A stretch of DNA of 32,980 nucleotides, taken from positions 1-32,980 of the forward strand of contig MSJI02000203.1 in assembly GCA_001931905.2 (NCBI GenBank), read 5' to 3'. A program made the translations under genes and the position numbers. The notes under the pieces were generated by a model. It did no database searches. It had not been told where the DNA came from and worked only from the letters and a program-made list of their open reading frames with translations. Numbering within the stretch: position 1 is the stretch's first letter; every line of letters begins with the position of its first letter. Origin of the DNA: Cladosporium sp. IMV 00045. Taxonomy: Eukaryota; Ascomycota; Dothideomycetes; Cladosporiales; Cladosporiaceae. This document shows positions 19,293 to 30,251 of this stretch, piece by piece.

Positions 19293-20588
19293 CTAATCCA
19301 ACCCGGAGAAAGAGAAGTTATTTCCCTGGGCGGGACCTTTTCCCCTCCTTCTCTTCTTCCTCTTTGACTTCTCCTCATCACTGCTATCGTACGCAGCCTC
19401 ACCAGCATCGCTGTCGTCGTCTGAGTCAACGGCCGGTCTCTTGGCTGCCGCACCACCAGCTTCGTCGTCACTATCCTCTTCTTCTTCATCCTCTCCGCCG
19501 GTGCCCATAGGCTCTTGCCAGACCTTGACAATGGACCCACCACCGCTAATCATTCTTCCACCAACATCGAAGTCCAGCCCAATAACGCCCTCAATCTCGT
19601 CATGTTGCACCTCGCCCACCACCTTTTTCTGCCCAAGCGTCACGAAGCGGATCTTGCCATCACCAAGACCGACAGCAACTTTCTTGCCAAATCCACCGAT
19701 ACCGCTCGGGATCTCCGTCATGCAGTCCAGCGTCTCCTTCTCTTTGCTCACAATTATGCGCTCGTCCTGATCGTCCCATTGACCCTTCTCCCACAAAGTA
19801 ATGACACCGTCTCCGCCGCCCACAAGGGCTTTCTCTTTCGATGATCCTCTGCTCTTCTTCGCCGGAAGGTTCGTCATGTACAGCGAGGAAAGCAGGATCT
19901 CCTCTTGATCTTCACTCTTGACAAGCACTCCGCGGCGCACATCGGTCAGCGCGAGGGTGGTGCCACCAGTCGAGACCCATTGCTTGCTGAAGCCGGAGGT
20001 GGAAGTCTCTGAGGCGGGCAGTGGGGAGAGTGATGTGATGCAGTCGTTGTGAGGGTAGTGGGTAGCTGCTGGCCGGCCAGTCGTGAAGGCGGTCTTGGAA
20101 TCGACGATGGGAAGGGTGGGCGCTGGGTCGCGGAGATCGTACAGGTGCAGAGCGCCAGAGTCGGTAGCGAGAAGGAGGGTTTGCGGGTTGAGAGCGTGAA
20201 TGAGAGTAGGTGCATCAACTTCCTCACTGGATGACGCGGGTTTAGGGATGGCGAGCTTGCCGGTCACTCGTCCAGTCTCACTGTCTGCAGCTTTGACGAG
20301 GCCATCGGTGCCGGCAGAGTAGAGCTGGCGACCGTCAATGCTGTAGGCGAGCGTGCGACAGCTGCCTTGGTGTCTTCTGGTTCTCCAGGCGGTGTCAATC
20401 ACACTCGTGCCATTGCTTCCTCTTCTCCCTGGTGTTTTCTCGTAGGACTCATCGTCGTCGACGGGCGGCAGCTTCAAAGTCGAGACATGGCCGCTGCTTA
20501 GGCCAACGGTGAGCAATGGCTCGGTAGGATGGACCACCTGAGCGAAGAGCTCGTCCGAGAGCGGTAGTGCACAGATCGATTCGAGCAT
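19293..20588 (-). CDS. JIP5: WD repeat-containing protein JIP5 (WDR55-like), 431 aa
   Basis: Single exon. The N-terminus ([20 protein letters not shown], with [13 protein letters not shown] after it) and the order of beta-propeller segments ([20 protein letters not shown], the [15 protein letters not shown] region, [74 protein letters not shown]) match the JIP5/WDR55 family as I know it. The C-terminal 70 residues are an acidic Asp/Glu/Ser stretch followed by [12 protein letters not shown], a probable nuclear or nucleolar localisation signal, ending NNFSFSGLD. The yeast protein works in large ribosomal subunit biogenesis. It is a housekeeping gene, divergent from the GH36 gene with about 560 bp between the start codons. 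Confidence 0.9.
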   Translation of the reverse strand: MLESICALPLSDELFAQVVHPTEPLLTVGLSSGHVSTLKLPPVDDDESYEKTPGRRGSNGTSVIDTAWRTRRHQGSCRTLAYSIDGRQLYSAGTDGLVKAADSETGRVTGKLAIPKPASSSEEVDAPTLIHALNPQTLLLATDSGALHLYDLRDPAPTLPIVDSKTAFTTGRPAATHYPHNDCITSLSPLPASETSTSGFSKQWVSTGGTTLALTDVRRGVLVKSEDQEEILLSSLYMTNLPAKKSRGSSKEKALVGGGDGVITLWEKGQWDDQDERIIVSKEKETLDCMTEIPSGIGGFGKKVAVGLGDGKIRFVTLGQKKVVGEVQHDEIEGVIGLDFDVGGRMISGGGSIVKVWQEPMGTGGEDEEEEDSDDEAGGAAAKRPAVDSDDDSDAGEAAYDSSDEEKSKRKKRRRGKGPAQGNNFSFSGLD

Positions 20589-21150
20589 TGCGCCGACAGT
20601 GCAGGAAAGTGCAGATAGTTTGCTTGGGTTGGGTGGTCGAAAAAGCTGGACGGAGAATTTGTACAGCTTCGAGCTCTGGGGATCGACAGAACCTCGGGAT
20701 TGCCTAATTGGGAAGCTGGCGTGGAGTAGGATTGTGGAGAGGGGTGATGAGACGATGAGGTGACGTTGGGATGGATGGTCGGTGATGTTGTGATGCAGAC
20801 AGTCGACTTCTTACAAGATCAATTCAAAAGAACATACATGTAGTTCAAATATAACATCCATTTGTTACTCTGTTGTTGTCAGCCGTCGCTGCCAAACAAC
20901 GCTTCGTCAGCAACCACCATCCTAAAGTTCTCATCATCCAAATGGTCATCAAACGAGCTAAACAGAAAGGCATCTCCTTCGGCTGTACGTGCTGTCTATA
21001 CTTCATCTTCCCGTTGTCAATGTCATAGCGAGCAGAACACTGTGCCTACCTCTATCTGCGTCACGTGCAAGCAATTCATCGATCTGACTGCATCCAGACT
21101 GTGACACGAACACCGGCCAACGAGTCTACCCACCGAAGCCAGTCTCAGAG
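20589..21150. other. divergent promoter region of JIP5 and the GH36 gene
   Basis: About 560 bp that must hold both promoters and 5' UTRs. I see no strong TATA box for either gene. A small plus-strand frame at 20862-21104 shows no motif and is not called. Confidence 0.4.
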
Positions 21151-23884
21151 ATGACCGATCTCTTGCCACAGCAGCTTCCGCCCACGAGGAAACCTGCCTT
21201 TTACCCAGCCAGCAGCGAAGCCGAAGGAGTCGACGCCCGCATCACATGCATTCCGCCTCTTGCCCAAGTCACTCAGGTGGCCAAAGAGAATACGTCCGTG
21301 AAATTCGCAGTGCTCCTGGAAACTACCAGCCCGAGCCTGCTGAGCGAAGATCAGCCTAGGGTCTGCCTATGGCATGATCACAATGGCATTTCTCAGTGGT
21401 CTGAACTTCCTCTGAAGCCAACGAGGACTTACGACGATGTCATGCTGGTCGGACAGCCTTCAGACCGGAGTCTCTCGAGGTTCTGGTTTGAGGGCGAGCT
21501 TCATGGCGTTCCTCAAGAAGCCCGGACGATCAACTTCACCGTCAAGTTTCAGATGGCTACAGACAAAGGTTGGCAATGGGTGAAAGAGAGCGCAGGGATT
21601 GCAGACGGCGAACTCAACTATCAAGGCCGGCAATTTGAGCAAGGAACGCGGCACGATCTGAAACACTTCTTGGCCGGATTGAGCTCAGATATCGAAATTA
21701 TTCCCGAGAGACCAGAAACTGACGACACCCTGCTGTACTCCCTGACCTGTCCTGTCAGCCCGGCCAAAGGGAATGATTCTGGATGGAGCCACCATCAAAT
21801 CGGCAAGGCTACACAGCTCAGTCGCTGGTTCAGTCTCGTACGTCTATGGAGCCCATGGTTAGCTCCCAGACAGGGCAAGACACACTTCAGCATCGACAAG
21901 GACGGCGTGCTCGTATCATTCTGCCGAACTGACGGAATGCACGTCGTTTGTCTAGCCATCAGTGGTGTTCAAGACATTCTCACGACATTCTTCAACGACG
22001 AAGACGGTAATTTGATCATCAAAGGTCGCAATGACAAGACCGAAGCTGGCACCAGTAGGGTTCTCATCGCCGTCGCCGAAAGCTTTGAGGTGGCAAACTG
22101 CGCTGTCATGTATCATGCACGCAAGGTAGTCGCGGACAATGGCTCCACGGCAGTGCAAGAGAATGTTGACAAGCTGATGGATGAGAAAGTTCGGCCAGAA
22201 TGGCTTGAAGAGGTAAATATGGCACCATGCTAAGATAGCCAGAGCACGTACTGATCATCCTTCACAGTGGTACGACGGCCTAAGCTACTGCACCTGGAAC
22301 GGCCTTGGTCAAGACCTCAATGCGAACAAGATAACCCACGCTCTTGACGAGCTTTCGAAGCACAACATCAATGTGACAAATCTGATCATAGACGACAACT
22401 GGCAAACGCTCTCGTCAGGTGAGACGCAATTTCAGCGAGGCTGGACAGACTTTGAAGCGAACAAGGCAGGATTCCCGTCTGGATTGAAGTCACTCACGAC
22501 AGATATCCGCAATCGCCACCCGAACATCAAACACATTGCGGTCTGGCACGCCATTCTCGGGTACTGGGGCGGCGTGAGCCCACAAGGCTGGATCGCAGAC
22601 AACTACAGAACCATCGAGGTTGAGAAAGAGCCAGGTGTGGCAGGCGGCAAGTTCACCGTCGTCGCGCCGGAAGATGCCCAGCGCATGTACAACGATTTTT
22701 ACTCGTTCCTCTCCAGCGTAGGAATCGACAGCGCCAAAACCGATGCGCAATTCTTCTTGAGCATGCTCCTGCACGCTCCCGATCGCAGATCGCTGATTAC
22801 GGAGTATCAAGATGCCTGGACGATCGCACACCTTCGACAATTTTCCTCCCGCGCCATCAGTTGCATGTCGCAGTCTCCAGAATTGCTATTCCACTCCCAG
22901 CTTCCACGGAACAAACCTCGTCTACTAGTTCGCAACAGCGATGACTTCTTCCCGGAAATCGACGCTTCGCACCCGTGGCACATCTTCTGCAACGCTCACA
23001 ACAGTCTTCTCACGCAGCATCTGAACGTCCTGCCAGACTGGGACATGTTCCAAACGTCCCATCCATGGGCTGCCTTCCACGCTGCAGCGCGCGCGGTCTC
23101 CGGCGGACCCATCTACTTCACGGACACACCCGGCAAACATGACCTGCCTCTGCTCAACCAGCTCACAGCGCCTACCACGCGCGGCAAGACGGTCATCCTA
23201 CGCCCCCACATCGTGGGCAGAGCCACCGACCCATACAACGAGTACCACGCCTCAGCGCTCCTCAAGATCGCAACCTACGTCGGCCTCGCGCGCACCGGCA
23301 CAGCCATTCTGGGCGTGTTCAACGTCACCACGCAACCCTTGAGCGAACTCATCCATTTGGACGCCTTCTCGGGCACCGAAAGCGGGTCCTACATCATATC
23401 CGCATTCACAACAGGCGAAGTGTCGAAGCCCATGCACCGCGACTCCAACAGCGCCACGGTCAACATGGTCGGGTTAGAACTCGACCAACGCGGGTGGGAA
23501 ATCCTCACAGCCCACCCTCTCCGCCCGTTCACGCTTCGCAACAAGCCAGTGTCGGTGTCAATCATGGGTCTGTTGGGCAAGATGACGGGCCCAGCAGCAA
23601 TCAGCGGGAGCGACGTCTACATCGAGGAGAACGGACGTCTGCGGGCGTGGGTTTCGCTCAAAGCGCTCGGCGTGCTAGGATTTTATGTTTCTGATTTAGA
23701 AGCGAGGCAGGTGAAGGGGGATTTCATGGTGATGATATTCGGCCAGCCGGTGCCGTTCGGGTGTGTCAAAGTGAACGAGGTTTGCGGGAAAGTGCTCGAG
23801 GTAGACGTCCAGCGGGCGTGGGCGGAGATGGGAGAGGAAGCCGGTTGGAGCAACGAGGTTTCAGTGGAAATCTTCATGCATTGA
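21151..23884 (+). CDS. GH36 raffinose synthase/alpha-galactosidase-like protein, two exons, 892 aa
   Basis: Exon 1 is 21151-22212 and exon 2 is 22268-23884. The 55-nt intron (GTAAAT..TTCACAG) joins WLEE to WYDGLSYCTWN. The N-terminal half is a beta-sandwich-type domain with no signal peptide, so the protein is probably cytosolic. The catalytic barrel follows: GLSYCTWNGLG, LIIDDNWQ, WHAILGYWGG, the nucleophile Asp about 513 in KTDAQFF, the acid/base Asp at 579 or 580 in NSDDFFP, and PDWDMFQT. This arrangement is that of raffinose synthase/SIP1-type GH36 members, which move or hydrolyse alpha-galactosyl units of raffinose-family sugars. Fungal members are mostly annotated as alpha-galactosidases. 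The gene looks intact. Alternative activities such as stachyose synthesis cannot be excluded. Confidence 0.9.
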
Positions 23885-25188
23885 AGTGGCGGTGGCATTC
23901 GGTGTAGTAGTGGCGTTTGCATTTGAGTATGTCGGCTCCTTCCAATGTAGAAGTTCTGGTCGCGTGTATCGACGGAGCGAAAAGGTAAAGCACGTATATG
24001 CGAGATTATGCTGCTGCCTTCCAATCACAGCACACCGACAGACCTCCAGCGCTGCAGGGGACGAGATTTGTTTGGCTTCCCATGTGGCGGTGTCGAAAGG
24101 GGTGCTGCAGAGGTTATAGGTAGGTACATGATATGTACTTCCAGCTTGGCATGTCGCGGTGTATCAGGACCCATGGCCATGGAATCAGGAGTGATGATAT
24201 GGCAAAAGCGGCGATGGAGGGCGTGTGGTGTAGATGAAGGGGGGACAGACAGGTACCTACTTTCAGGTACATATAGGTGGTGACATGGCCGGGCGAATCG
24301 GGGATGGCTCCTTCGTGTCTCAACAGCCCACGGAGACACAGCGTTCGTTGAATGCGCGCGTGCTGCTAAGCTTTTCGTATCTTCCCTTCGTGGATGCTGC
24401 TTTTTCTCGTGTCGATAGGGCCGATGCTCAATAGACCGAGAGCGATGTTCGACCAGTGCAATACTCGAAAAGGGCAGGCAGGTCAGCAAAGATCGGAGAT
24501 GGTCTGGCGATGTGGGCGAACATGATGCCTTGTTGTCATCATCCGCCGCTTGCCTTGCTCGACCGCAGTCAACCGTGAAGCGGGAAATGTATGTCGGAGG
24601 CAATGGCTTGCGATGGAAACAAGTCAAAAGCGAAGATACAGTTTTGCGCCCACACAGAGAGAGAGTTCGCGCGAGATTGTCATCACTATATTTGGCATTC
24701 CTGGCCTCGGTCAAACATACTTTCTCACCCAAACGAACATGCGGCTTAGGGCTGTTAACCCGCGCAGTCGAGGGACCTCCGCCCAAGGCAGTGAGACTTT
24801 CTCGGATGCCTTCGCTCCATGACAACTCGACATCTCGGCTTATACCTGCGATGTTGCAGTCACAGGATGCACTGCTATTTTCCATCTCAGCCTGGCGAGC
24901 CAATCCCGTTTCGCACCGCCATTCTCATTAGGCAAGCTGCTTGTGCTAAGCCCGCGAGGTGCAGGGGCATCAAGGTTTCAGTAGGGCCAGAGACACGGTA
25001 CGGTTGCGGTGAGGGCCTTGGAGAGAGAGAGCTCGCAAGCAGCAAAGACCCTCTCACCCTCTCTGACAGATAGGATTATTGCGGGTTTGCGTTGCCATCA
25101 AGTCACATGTTGAGGGTTGGCAACGATAATGCCGCCGTCGCATGGCTCTTGCCCATTGAGGCTGCGGGTTTGACAAACAATAGGTATC
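23885..25188. other. long spacer upstream of the ammonia-lyase gene, with a doubtful antisense frame
   Basis: About 1.3 kb with no confirmed gene. A minus-strand frame of 286 codons (24025-24885 from its first ATG) is unusually long, but its composition (Ser, Arg, Pro and His throughout), lack of any domain and lack of a promoter make it doubtful. The rest is probably the GH36 3' UTR and the regulatory region of the ammonia-lyase gene. Confidence 0.4.
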
Positions 25189-25262
25189 TTATAAGCCCGC
25201 AACCCTCTCCTCCCTCCCATTCCTCGCCTCCTTTTATTTCTTCATTCCACCTCTCGCCCTTG
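25189..25262 (+). promoter_or_regulatory. TATA box and pyrimidine-rich leader of the ammonia-lyase gene
   Basis: TTATAAG at 25189-25195 is followed by a CT-rich tract at about 25204-25262, the classic layout of a strongly expressed filamentous-fungus promoter. The ATG follows at 25294. Confidence 0.5.
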
Positions 25263-25293
25263 CTCAATCCATCTCAGCCTCATACACACCCAT

Positions 25294-27721
25294 ATGATAA
25301 TGACGGTCCACGGGCCCGCCTCCAACGAGATGACCAGTATTCCACACCACGCCTACGACCGCGTGGCAGGCCATATCAACCTGCCTCCCACTCCCAACCC
25401 GGAACCTGCGGACGGACATGATACCACCAAACACGGCGCTGCCTCAGCGAAATCACAAACAAACAGCCATCTTGAGTGGTTGAGTGCCCATCACCGTATC
25501 CTGGAAAAGTCCCTTGGCAACAAGAACGGCGTCGTGTCTCGCGATGTTCCTATCGTTGTGTCTGGTGATGACTTGAGTCTGGCCGAGTTGGTTGCAGTAG
25601 CACAGTAAGTGGTATCACGCCATTTTGTTTTGTCATCAGATCGGTAGCATGGATTTACTGTCGAGCTTTCGTTGGGATGACTGACGTGGTGATCATAGGT
25701 ACAATGTACCCATCCAGATAAGCACAGATGACAAGATCAAGGATCGCGTCAATGGCAGTGTAGAATTCTTAAAGCAGCATCTCGAAAAGGGCGAAGTCGT
25801 CTACGGTAAATATCCGTTAGCTACATTCTTCTCTTTCCCCGACTGACAGATCCAAGGCATCAATACCGGCTATGGCGGCAGCGCAGACACCCGCAGCAAC
25901 GACTTTGTCAGCATGCAAAGAGCCCTCATCCAGCACCAGAACTCCGGCGTACTATTGCCATCAGACTTGGGACAGTCTAACGATGACTTCCCCGAGAGCT
26001 CTCTCGGCCTCAAGCCCCACAACCTTCCCCGTCCCGTGGTACGAGGCACGATGCTCGCCAGAATCAACTCACTTCTTCGTGGCCACAGCGCCGTACGCCT
26101 GACTGTTGTCGAAAACATTGCTACACTGCTGAACCACGACTTCGTTCCTGTCATTCCTCTCCGTGGCTCAATCTCGGCTTCTGGAGACTTGTCGCCGCTC
26201 TCTTACATCGCTGGAGCGCTCGAAGGCAACCACGACATTTTCCTTGACTGCCGCATGCCAAATGGAAAGCGCGAAGTCATCAGTGCAGACCGCGCCATTC
26301 AGCTTGCTGGTCTCACTCCCACCACTATGATGCCCAAGGAAGGTCTTGGCCTGATGAATGGAACTGCAGTCAGCGTTGCTGGTGCCACGATGGCGCTGCA
26401 CGAGACGCAATATCTGGCACTCGCCACCCAAGTCGTCACGGCCATGTGCACTGAGGCCATGCGTGGATCTGCAGACAACTGGCACCCATTCATTGCGGAT
26501 ATTCGTCCTCACCCAGGTCAGAAAGAAGCCGGTGCCAATATCTTCAGGATGCTCGAGACCTCGAAGCTCGTCGTTGGCAAGGATTCTCACACCGCTGGTC
26601 TATACCAAGACAGGTACGCTTTGCGCACTTCTTCTCAATGGATTGGCCCTCAATTGGAAGATCTCCTTCTTTCCGCTCGTCAACTCGAGGTTGAGCTGAA
26701 CTCCACAACCGACAACCCCCTCGTTGATCCCCAAGCGAGCATGGTCCACCACGGTGGCAACTTCCAAGCTGCCGCCGTCACCTCGGCCATGGAGAAGACC
26801 CGCTTGACCCTGCAGATGTTCGGCAAGCTCATGTTTGCCCAATGCACTGAGCTCATCAACCCTCAGCTTAACCACATCCTCTCTCCTAACCTCTGCTTCG
26901 ACGACCCAGACCTTTCCTACACTTTCAAGGGTATCGACATCAACATGGCTGCCTACCAGTCCGAGCTCGCCTTCCTCGCCAATCCCGTGAGCACTCACGT
27001 CCAGTCAGCCGAGATGCACAACCAGGCCGTCAACTCGCTCGCTCTCATCTCCGCCCGCTACACCCAGGACGCCGTCGAGCTGGTCTCTCTCATGACTTCC
27101 GCCTTCATCTACGCCGTCTGCCAAGCTTTGGACCTTCACGTCCTCTACATCGAGTACACGACTGCCATCGAGAAACAGGCCCGCCCGGCTTTCGAGCAAG
27201 CCTTCGCATCCACGATCAACCCGGCAGAGCTCAATGCCCTCTGGACCGAAGTCTTCGGTGCTGTCAAAGCCGGCCTCACCTCCGCAAAGAGCAAAGCACT
27301 CGACGAGCGAGCCCGCATCGCCGCCGAAGCAACCATGGTCCCGCTGACTAAAGCGCTCCTCGCATCCCCCAAAGCGGCGGAGAACAATGCCTTTGGCGCT
27401 CTCGGCTCCTTCGTTTCCGACCTGCACAAAACCATCACAACCAGCGTCCGCGACACACGCGTGCGCTTCTCCAGCCAAGGGCCTCCAACGCTTGAGTACC
27501 TCGGCCACGGCTCCGCGACCATGTACCGCTTCGTGCGCCATGAGCTCAACGTGCCACTCCACCGTGGTCTGGTCGAGCACCCGACTTTCGCCGGCGCCGA
27601 GCGCGATGGTGTCAGAGCATCGGCTGGGGAAAAGGTGACGCTGGGTAAGAGGATCAGCACGATTTACGGCGCGCTGAGGAGTGGGCGCATGAGGAAGGTC
27701 TTCTTGGAGTGTGTTGCTTGA
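25294..27721 (+). CDS. phenylalanine/tyrosine ammonia-lyase, three exons, 760 aa
   Basis: Exons are 25294-25604, 25699-25805 and 25857-27721. The introns (94 and 52 nt) join VAVAQ to YNVPIQIS and VVYG to INTGYGGSADTR, giving exactly 761 codons. The MIO prosthetic group forms from Ala-Ser-Gly at about 247-249 in GSISASGDLSPL. LNSTTDNPLVDP, HHGGNFQA and HNQAVNSLAL are further family blocks. The selectivity position reads His-Gln (about 166-167, in ALIQHQNSGV), the pair known from fungal enzymes that deaminate both Phe and Tyr. The product is cinnamate (or coumarate) plus ammonia, in the cytosol. In fungi this usually serves catabolism of aromatic amino acids or phenylpropanoid-type secondary metabolism. 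Histidine ammonia-lyase is the main alternative, but length and sequence fit PAL better. Confidence 0.93.
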
Positions 27722-28217
27722 ACAGAGAAAGGCAGTAAAAACGATACTGGGTGAGGGAATTGCGCAACGTTACAAACGTAGATGGGATTAGCTTGTAGCT
27801 TATCTGGGCCATCGCCCTAATGAAATGAACCAACGAGTTTCAATCAAGGAACGGCTTCTCTCTCACGATCTCTAATTTCTGCTCGCCACCTCAATCGCAT
27901 TGACATTATAGTATTTCCGTCACGGTGGAGTACCATCGACCATCTACTCTCCACGCGGGGTTTCTTCTCCATCAAAACCCCGCAAAACTTCACTTAATCT
28001 GTGGGGATGCTTTTTCCCTCCAATGAGGCGGCCACGGGACGACGACGATCATCCAACATGAGATGGCCGATTCTCCAGAATCTCATGGCAATATTAATAT
28101 GACGTAGATCTGAAGGGGACGATAAATATTGGCCTTTGGCCAAGTTGTGAGATTCGAGAGGTAAGACCACACCAATCCAGCCTCCTCCGCTGTACAAAAG
28201 TAGCCTGCAGCCACAAC
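27722..28217. other. intergenic between the ammonia-lyase and esterase genes
   Basis: About 500 bp holding the lyase 3' UTR and the esterase promoter. An AT-rich ATAAATATT lies about 90 nt above the esterase ATG. Nothing else is recognised. Confidence 0.4.
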
Positions 28218-29885
28218 ATGATTGTTCGTCTGTGCATACTGAGCCTGGTCACGCTTTGCCGCAGTCTCGCCTTACCATCTCAGGACCCAAAGGCAACAAC
28301 ATTGAACGGAACATACCAAGGGAAGCATCTCTCTCAATGGAATCAAGACGCCTTCCTTGGAATTCCCTTCGCCCAACCACCAGTAGGCGACCTTCGATTT
28401 CGCCATCCACAAAGCCTCGACACCTCCTTCAACGGAACCCATGATGCCACGCAACAAGGCTACAGCTGCATGCAATGGCGTGGCAATTTCAACATGTCCG
28501 AGGACTGTCTCAATCTCAACATCGTACGTCCCGCGGGAGGCAATCACACGGGACCTCTTCCCGTGCTTGTCTGGATCTACGGCGGCGGTCTCTACACCGG
28601 TTCAGTCGCAGATCCGCAGTACAATCTATCCGGCATCGTCAAAGTGAGCCAGGAAATGGGCCAACCCGTCGTCGCCGTTGCGATGAACTACCGACTGAAT
28701 ATGTACGGTTTCTTGCAAACGCCTCAGCTCCTCGCGGAAGGATCGAGCAACGCCGGTCTGCTAGATCAGAGACTCGCTCTGCAATGGATTCAGGAGAACA
28801 TTGCTGCTTTTGGTGGCGATCCGCGTCGTGTCGTTGTCTGGGGCGAGAGTGCCGGAGCGCAAAGCATTGCGTACCATCTCTTCAGTAATGACGGCCGCGA
28901 TGATGGTCTGTACAGAGGAGCGATCATGGAGAGTGGTGGGCCGACTGGAGCTCAGATTCAACCTCTTCCGTATTACTCCGCCGCCGTAGAAAATCTCACT
29001 CGTACGGTAGGCTGCTGGGGCGCAACAGATCAACTCGCATGCCTTCGCGGCCTGAGCCAGGACGAACTCTTCGCCGCCCAACCAAGCCAAGTCTGGAATC
29101 CCCTAATCGATGGAGACTTCCTGACCGGCTATCCCAGCCAACTCATACTGGAAGGGAAATTCGTCTCTGTACCACTCCTCATCGGCTCCAACACAGACGA
29201 AGGCATGAACTTCCGCCCAAGCACACCCGTGCCCGAAACAGCGGAGGATCTCGAACACGCCTTCGCCAGCTGGCGCTCATACGCTCTCTCCCCTCCCACG
29301 ATCCGTCATCTCCTCTCCCTCTACCCCGACGAACCCTGCAACGCCCCACCCTACTCCATCACGAACTGCTCCCGCCTTACAAACGTACAGAACGGCACGC
29401 AATGGCGCCGCGGCGCAACCATCGGCGGCGACCTAGTAATGATCTCCGGCCACCGCAAAATGTGCGAGCTGTACTCCAGTCCGGCCGGCGGTTCGCAGCC
29501 AGTGTACAGCTACCGCTTCGACCAACGGCTGTGGAACCGGACAGAAGTGCAGGGCGTGCAGCACTTCGACAACGTCGCATTCAGCTTCCACAATATCTCT
29601 GGCTTGCTTGGTCCTTCGCCGGAATTTGATTCGCATGTGGACTTGGGGAAGAAGATCGGTGCGGCGTATGTGAGGTTCGTGTATGATTTGGATCCTAATC
29701 CTGGGGCTCCGTCTGGGGATGGGGTCGGTGAGATGGAGTTGCCGTACTGGCCGAAGTATGATGTGGAGAAGCCGGTGAATATGGTTTTGAATGCGACGTG
29801 GTGTTATCTGGAGGATGATACGTATCGGAGGGAAGGTATTGCTTATATCAATTCGCCGGCTGTTGCGAGGGAGTTGCTGGCTTGA
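28218..29885 (+). CDS. secreted type-B carboxylesterase, 555 aa
   Basis: Single exon from the ATG at 28218, with a signal peptide (MIVRLCILSLVTLCRSLALP). Alpha/beta-hydrolase family blocks are in order: FLGIPFAQPPVGDLRF, SEDCLNLNI, the oxyanion segment VWIYGGGLYTGS, AMNYRLNMYGF, and the nucleophile Ser211 in GESAG. Glu328 in SNTDEG and His449 in VQHFDNVAF complete the triad. Several NxS/T sites fit secretion. Length is normal for fungal type-B esterases, which hydrolyse carboxylic esters of lipids, phenolic acids or xenobiotics. The substrate is not readable. It lies downstream of the ammonia-lyase gene in the same direction and converges on the monooxygenase gene. All catalytic residues are intact. 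Confidence 0.92.
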   Translation: MIVRLCILSLVTLCRSLALPSQDPKATTLNGTYQGKHLSQWNQDAFLGIPFAQPPVGDLRFRHPQSLDTSFNGTHDATQQGYSCMQWRGNFNMSEDCLNLNIVRPAGGNHTGPLPVLVWIYGGGLYTGSVADPQYNLSGIVKVSQEMGQPVVAVAMNYRLNMYGFLQTPQLLAEGSSNAGLLDQRLALQWIQENIAAFGGDPRRVVVWGESAGAQSIAYHLFSNDGRDDGLYRGAIMESGGPTGAQIQPLPYYSAAVENLTRTVGCWGATDQLACLRGLSQDELFAAQPSQVWNPLIDGDFLTGYPSQLILEGKFVSVPLLIGSNTDEGMNFRPSTPVPETAEDLEHAFASWRSYALSPPTIRHLLSLYPDEPCNAPPYSITNCSRLTNVQNGTQWRRGATIGGDLVMISGHRKMCELYSSPAGGSQPVYSYRFDQRLWNRTEVQGVQHFDNVAFSFHNISGLLGPSPEFDSHVDLGKKIGAAYVRFVYDLDPNPGAPSGDGVGEMELPYWPKYDVEKPVNMVLNATWCYLEDDTYRREGIAYINSPAVARELLA

Positions 29886-30251
29886 TCGAGATGAGGTTTG
29901 GCCTCCGGCGGCTTGGGCTCTTTGGGAACTCTCTGCATGAACATTTCGTCGCACTGGTCGAAGCTGGCAAAACCATATTCATCTGCTGCTCTGTCAATAC
30001 GTGGGTCAATACGTGCCATCAAGAACTTATCTCTGGGAGAAGGAAGATCTTCGTGACAATTCAACTGCCTTCTCCTTGAATAAAAGATGCTTCAGTACAC
30101 GATTGTGTGGTCAATCATGAAGGGCGATGGATAGTGGAACTGCTTTCGTGAAACCTCCTGCTGTCCAACATCTCTTTCGCCATCATTAGATACTGTGCAA
30201 AGATAAGGAGAAAGTTGAGCGGAGTCATCAATCTATTGCAAGTCAAGAGAT
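29886..30251. other. convergent 3' spacer
   Basis: About 365 bp between the convergent esterase and monooxygenase genes. It probably contains both 3' UTRs; no gene is seen. Confidence 0.45.

Noticed and set aside
19441..19844. Ser/Pro-rich plus-strand frames opposite JIP5
   Set aside because: They mirror the acidic Asp/Glu-rich tail of JIP5; complementary low-complexity codons create them.
27005..27660. Long minus-strand frames opposite the ammonia-lyase third exon
   Set aside because: They are shadows of a highly biased coding sequence on the other strand, with no family similarity.
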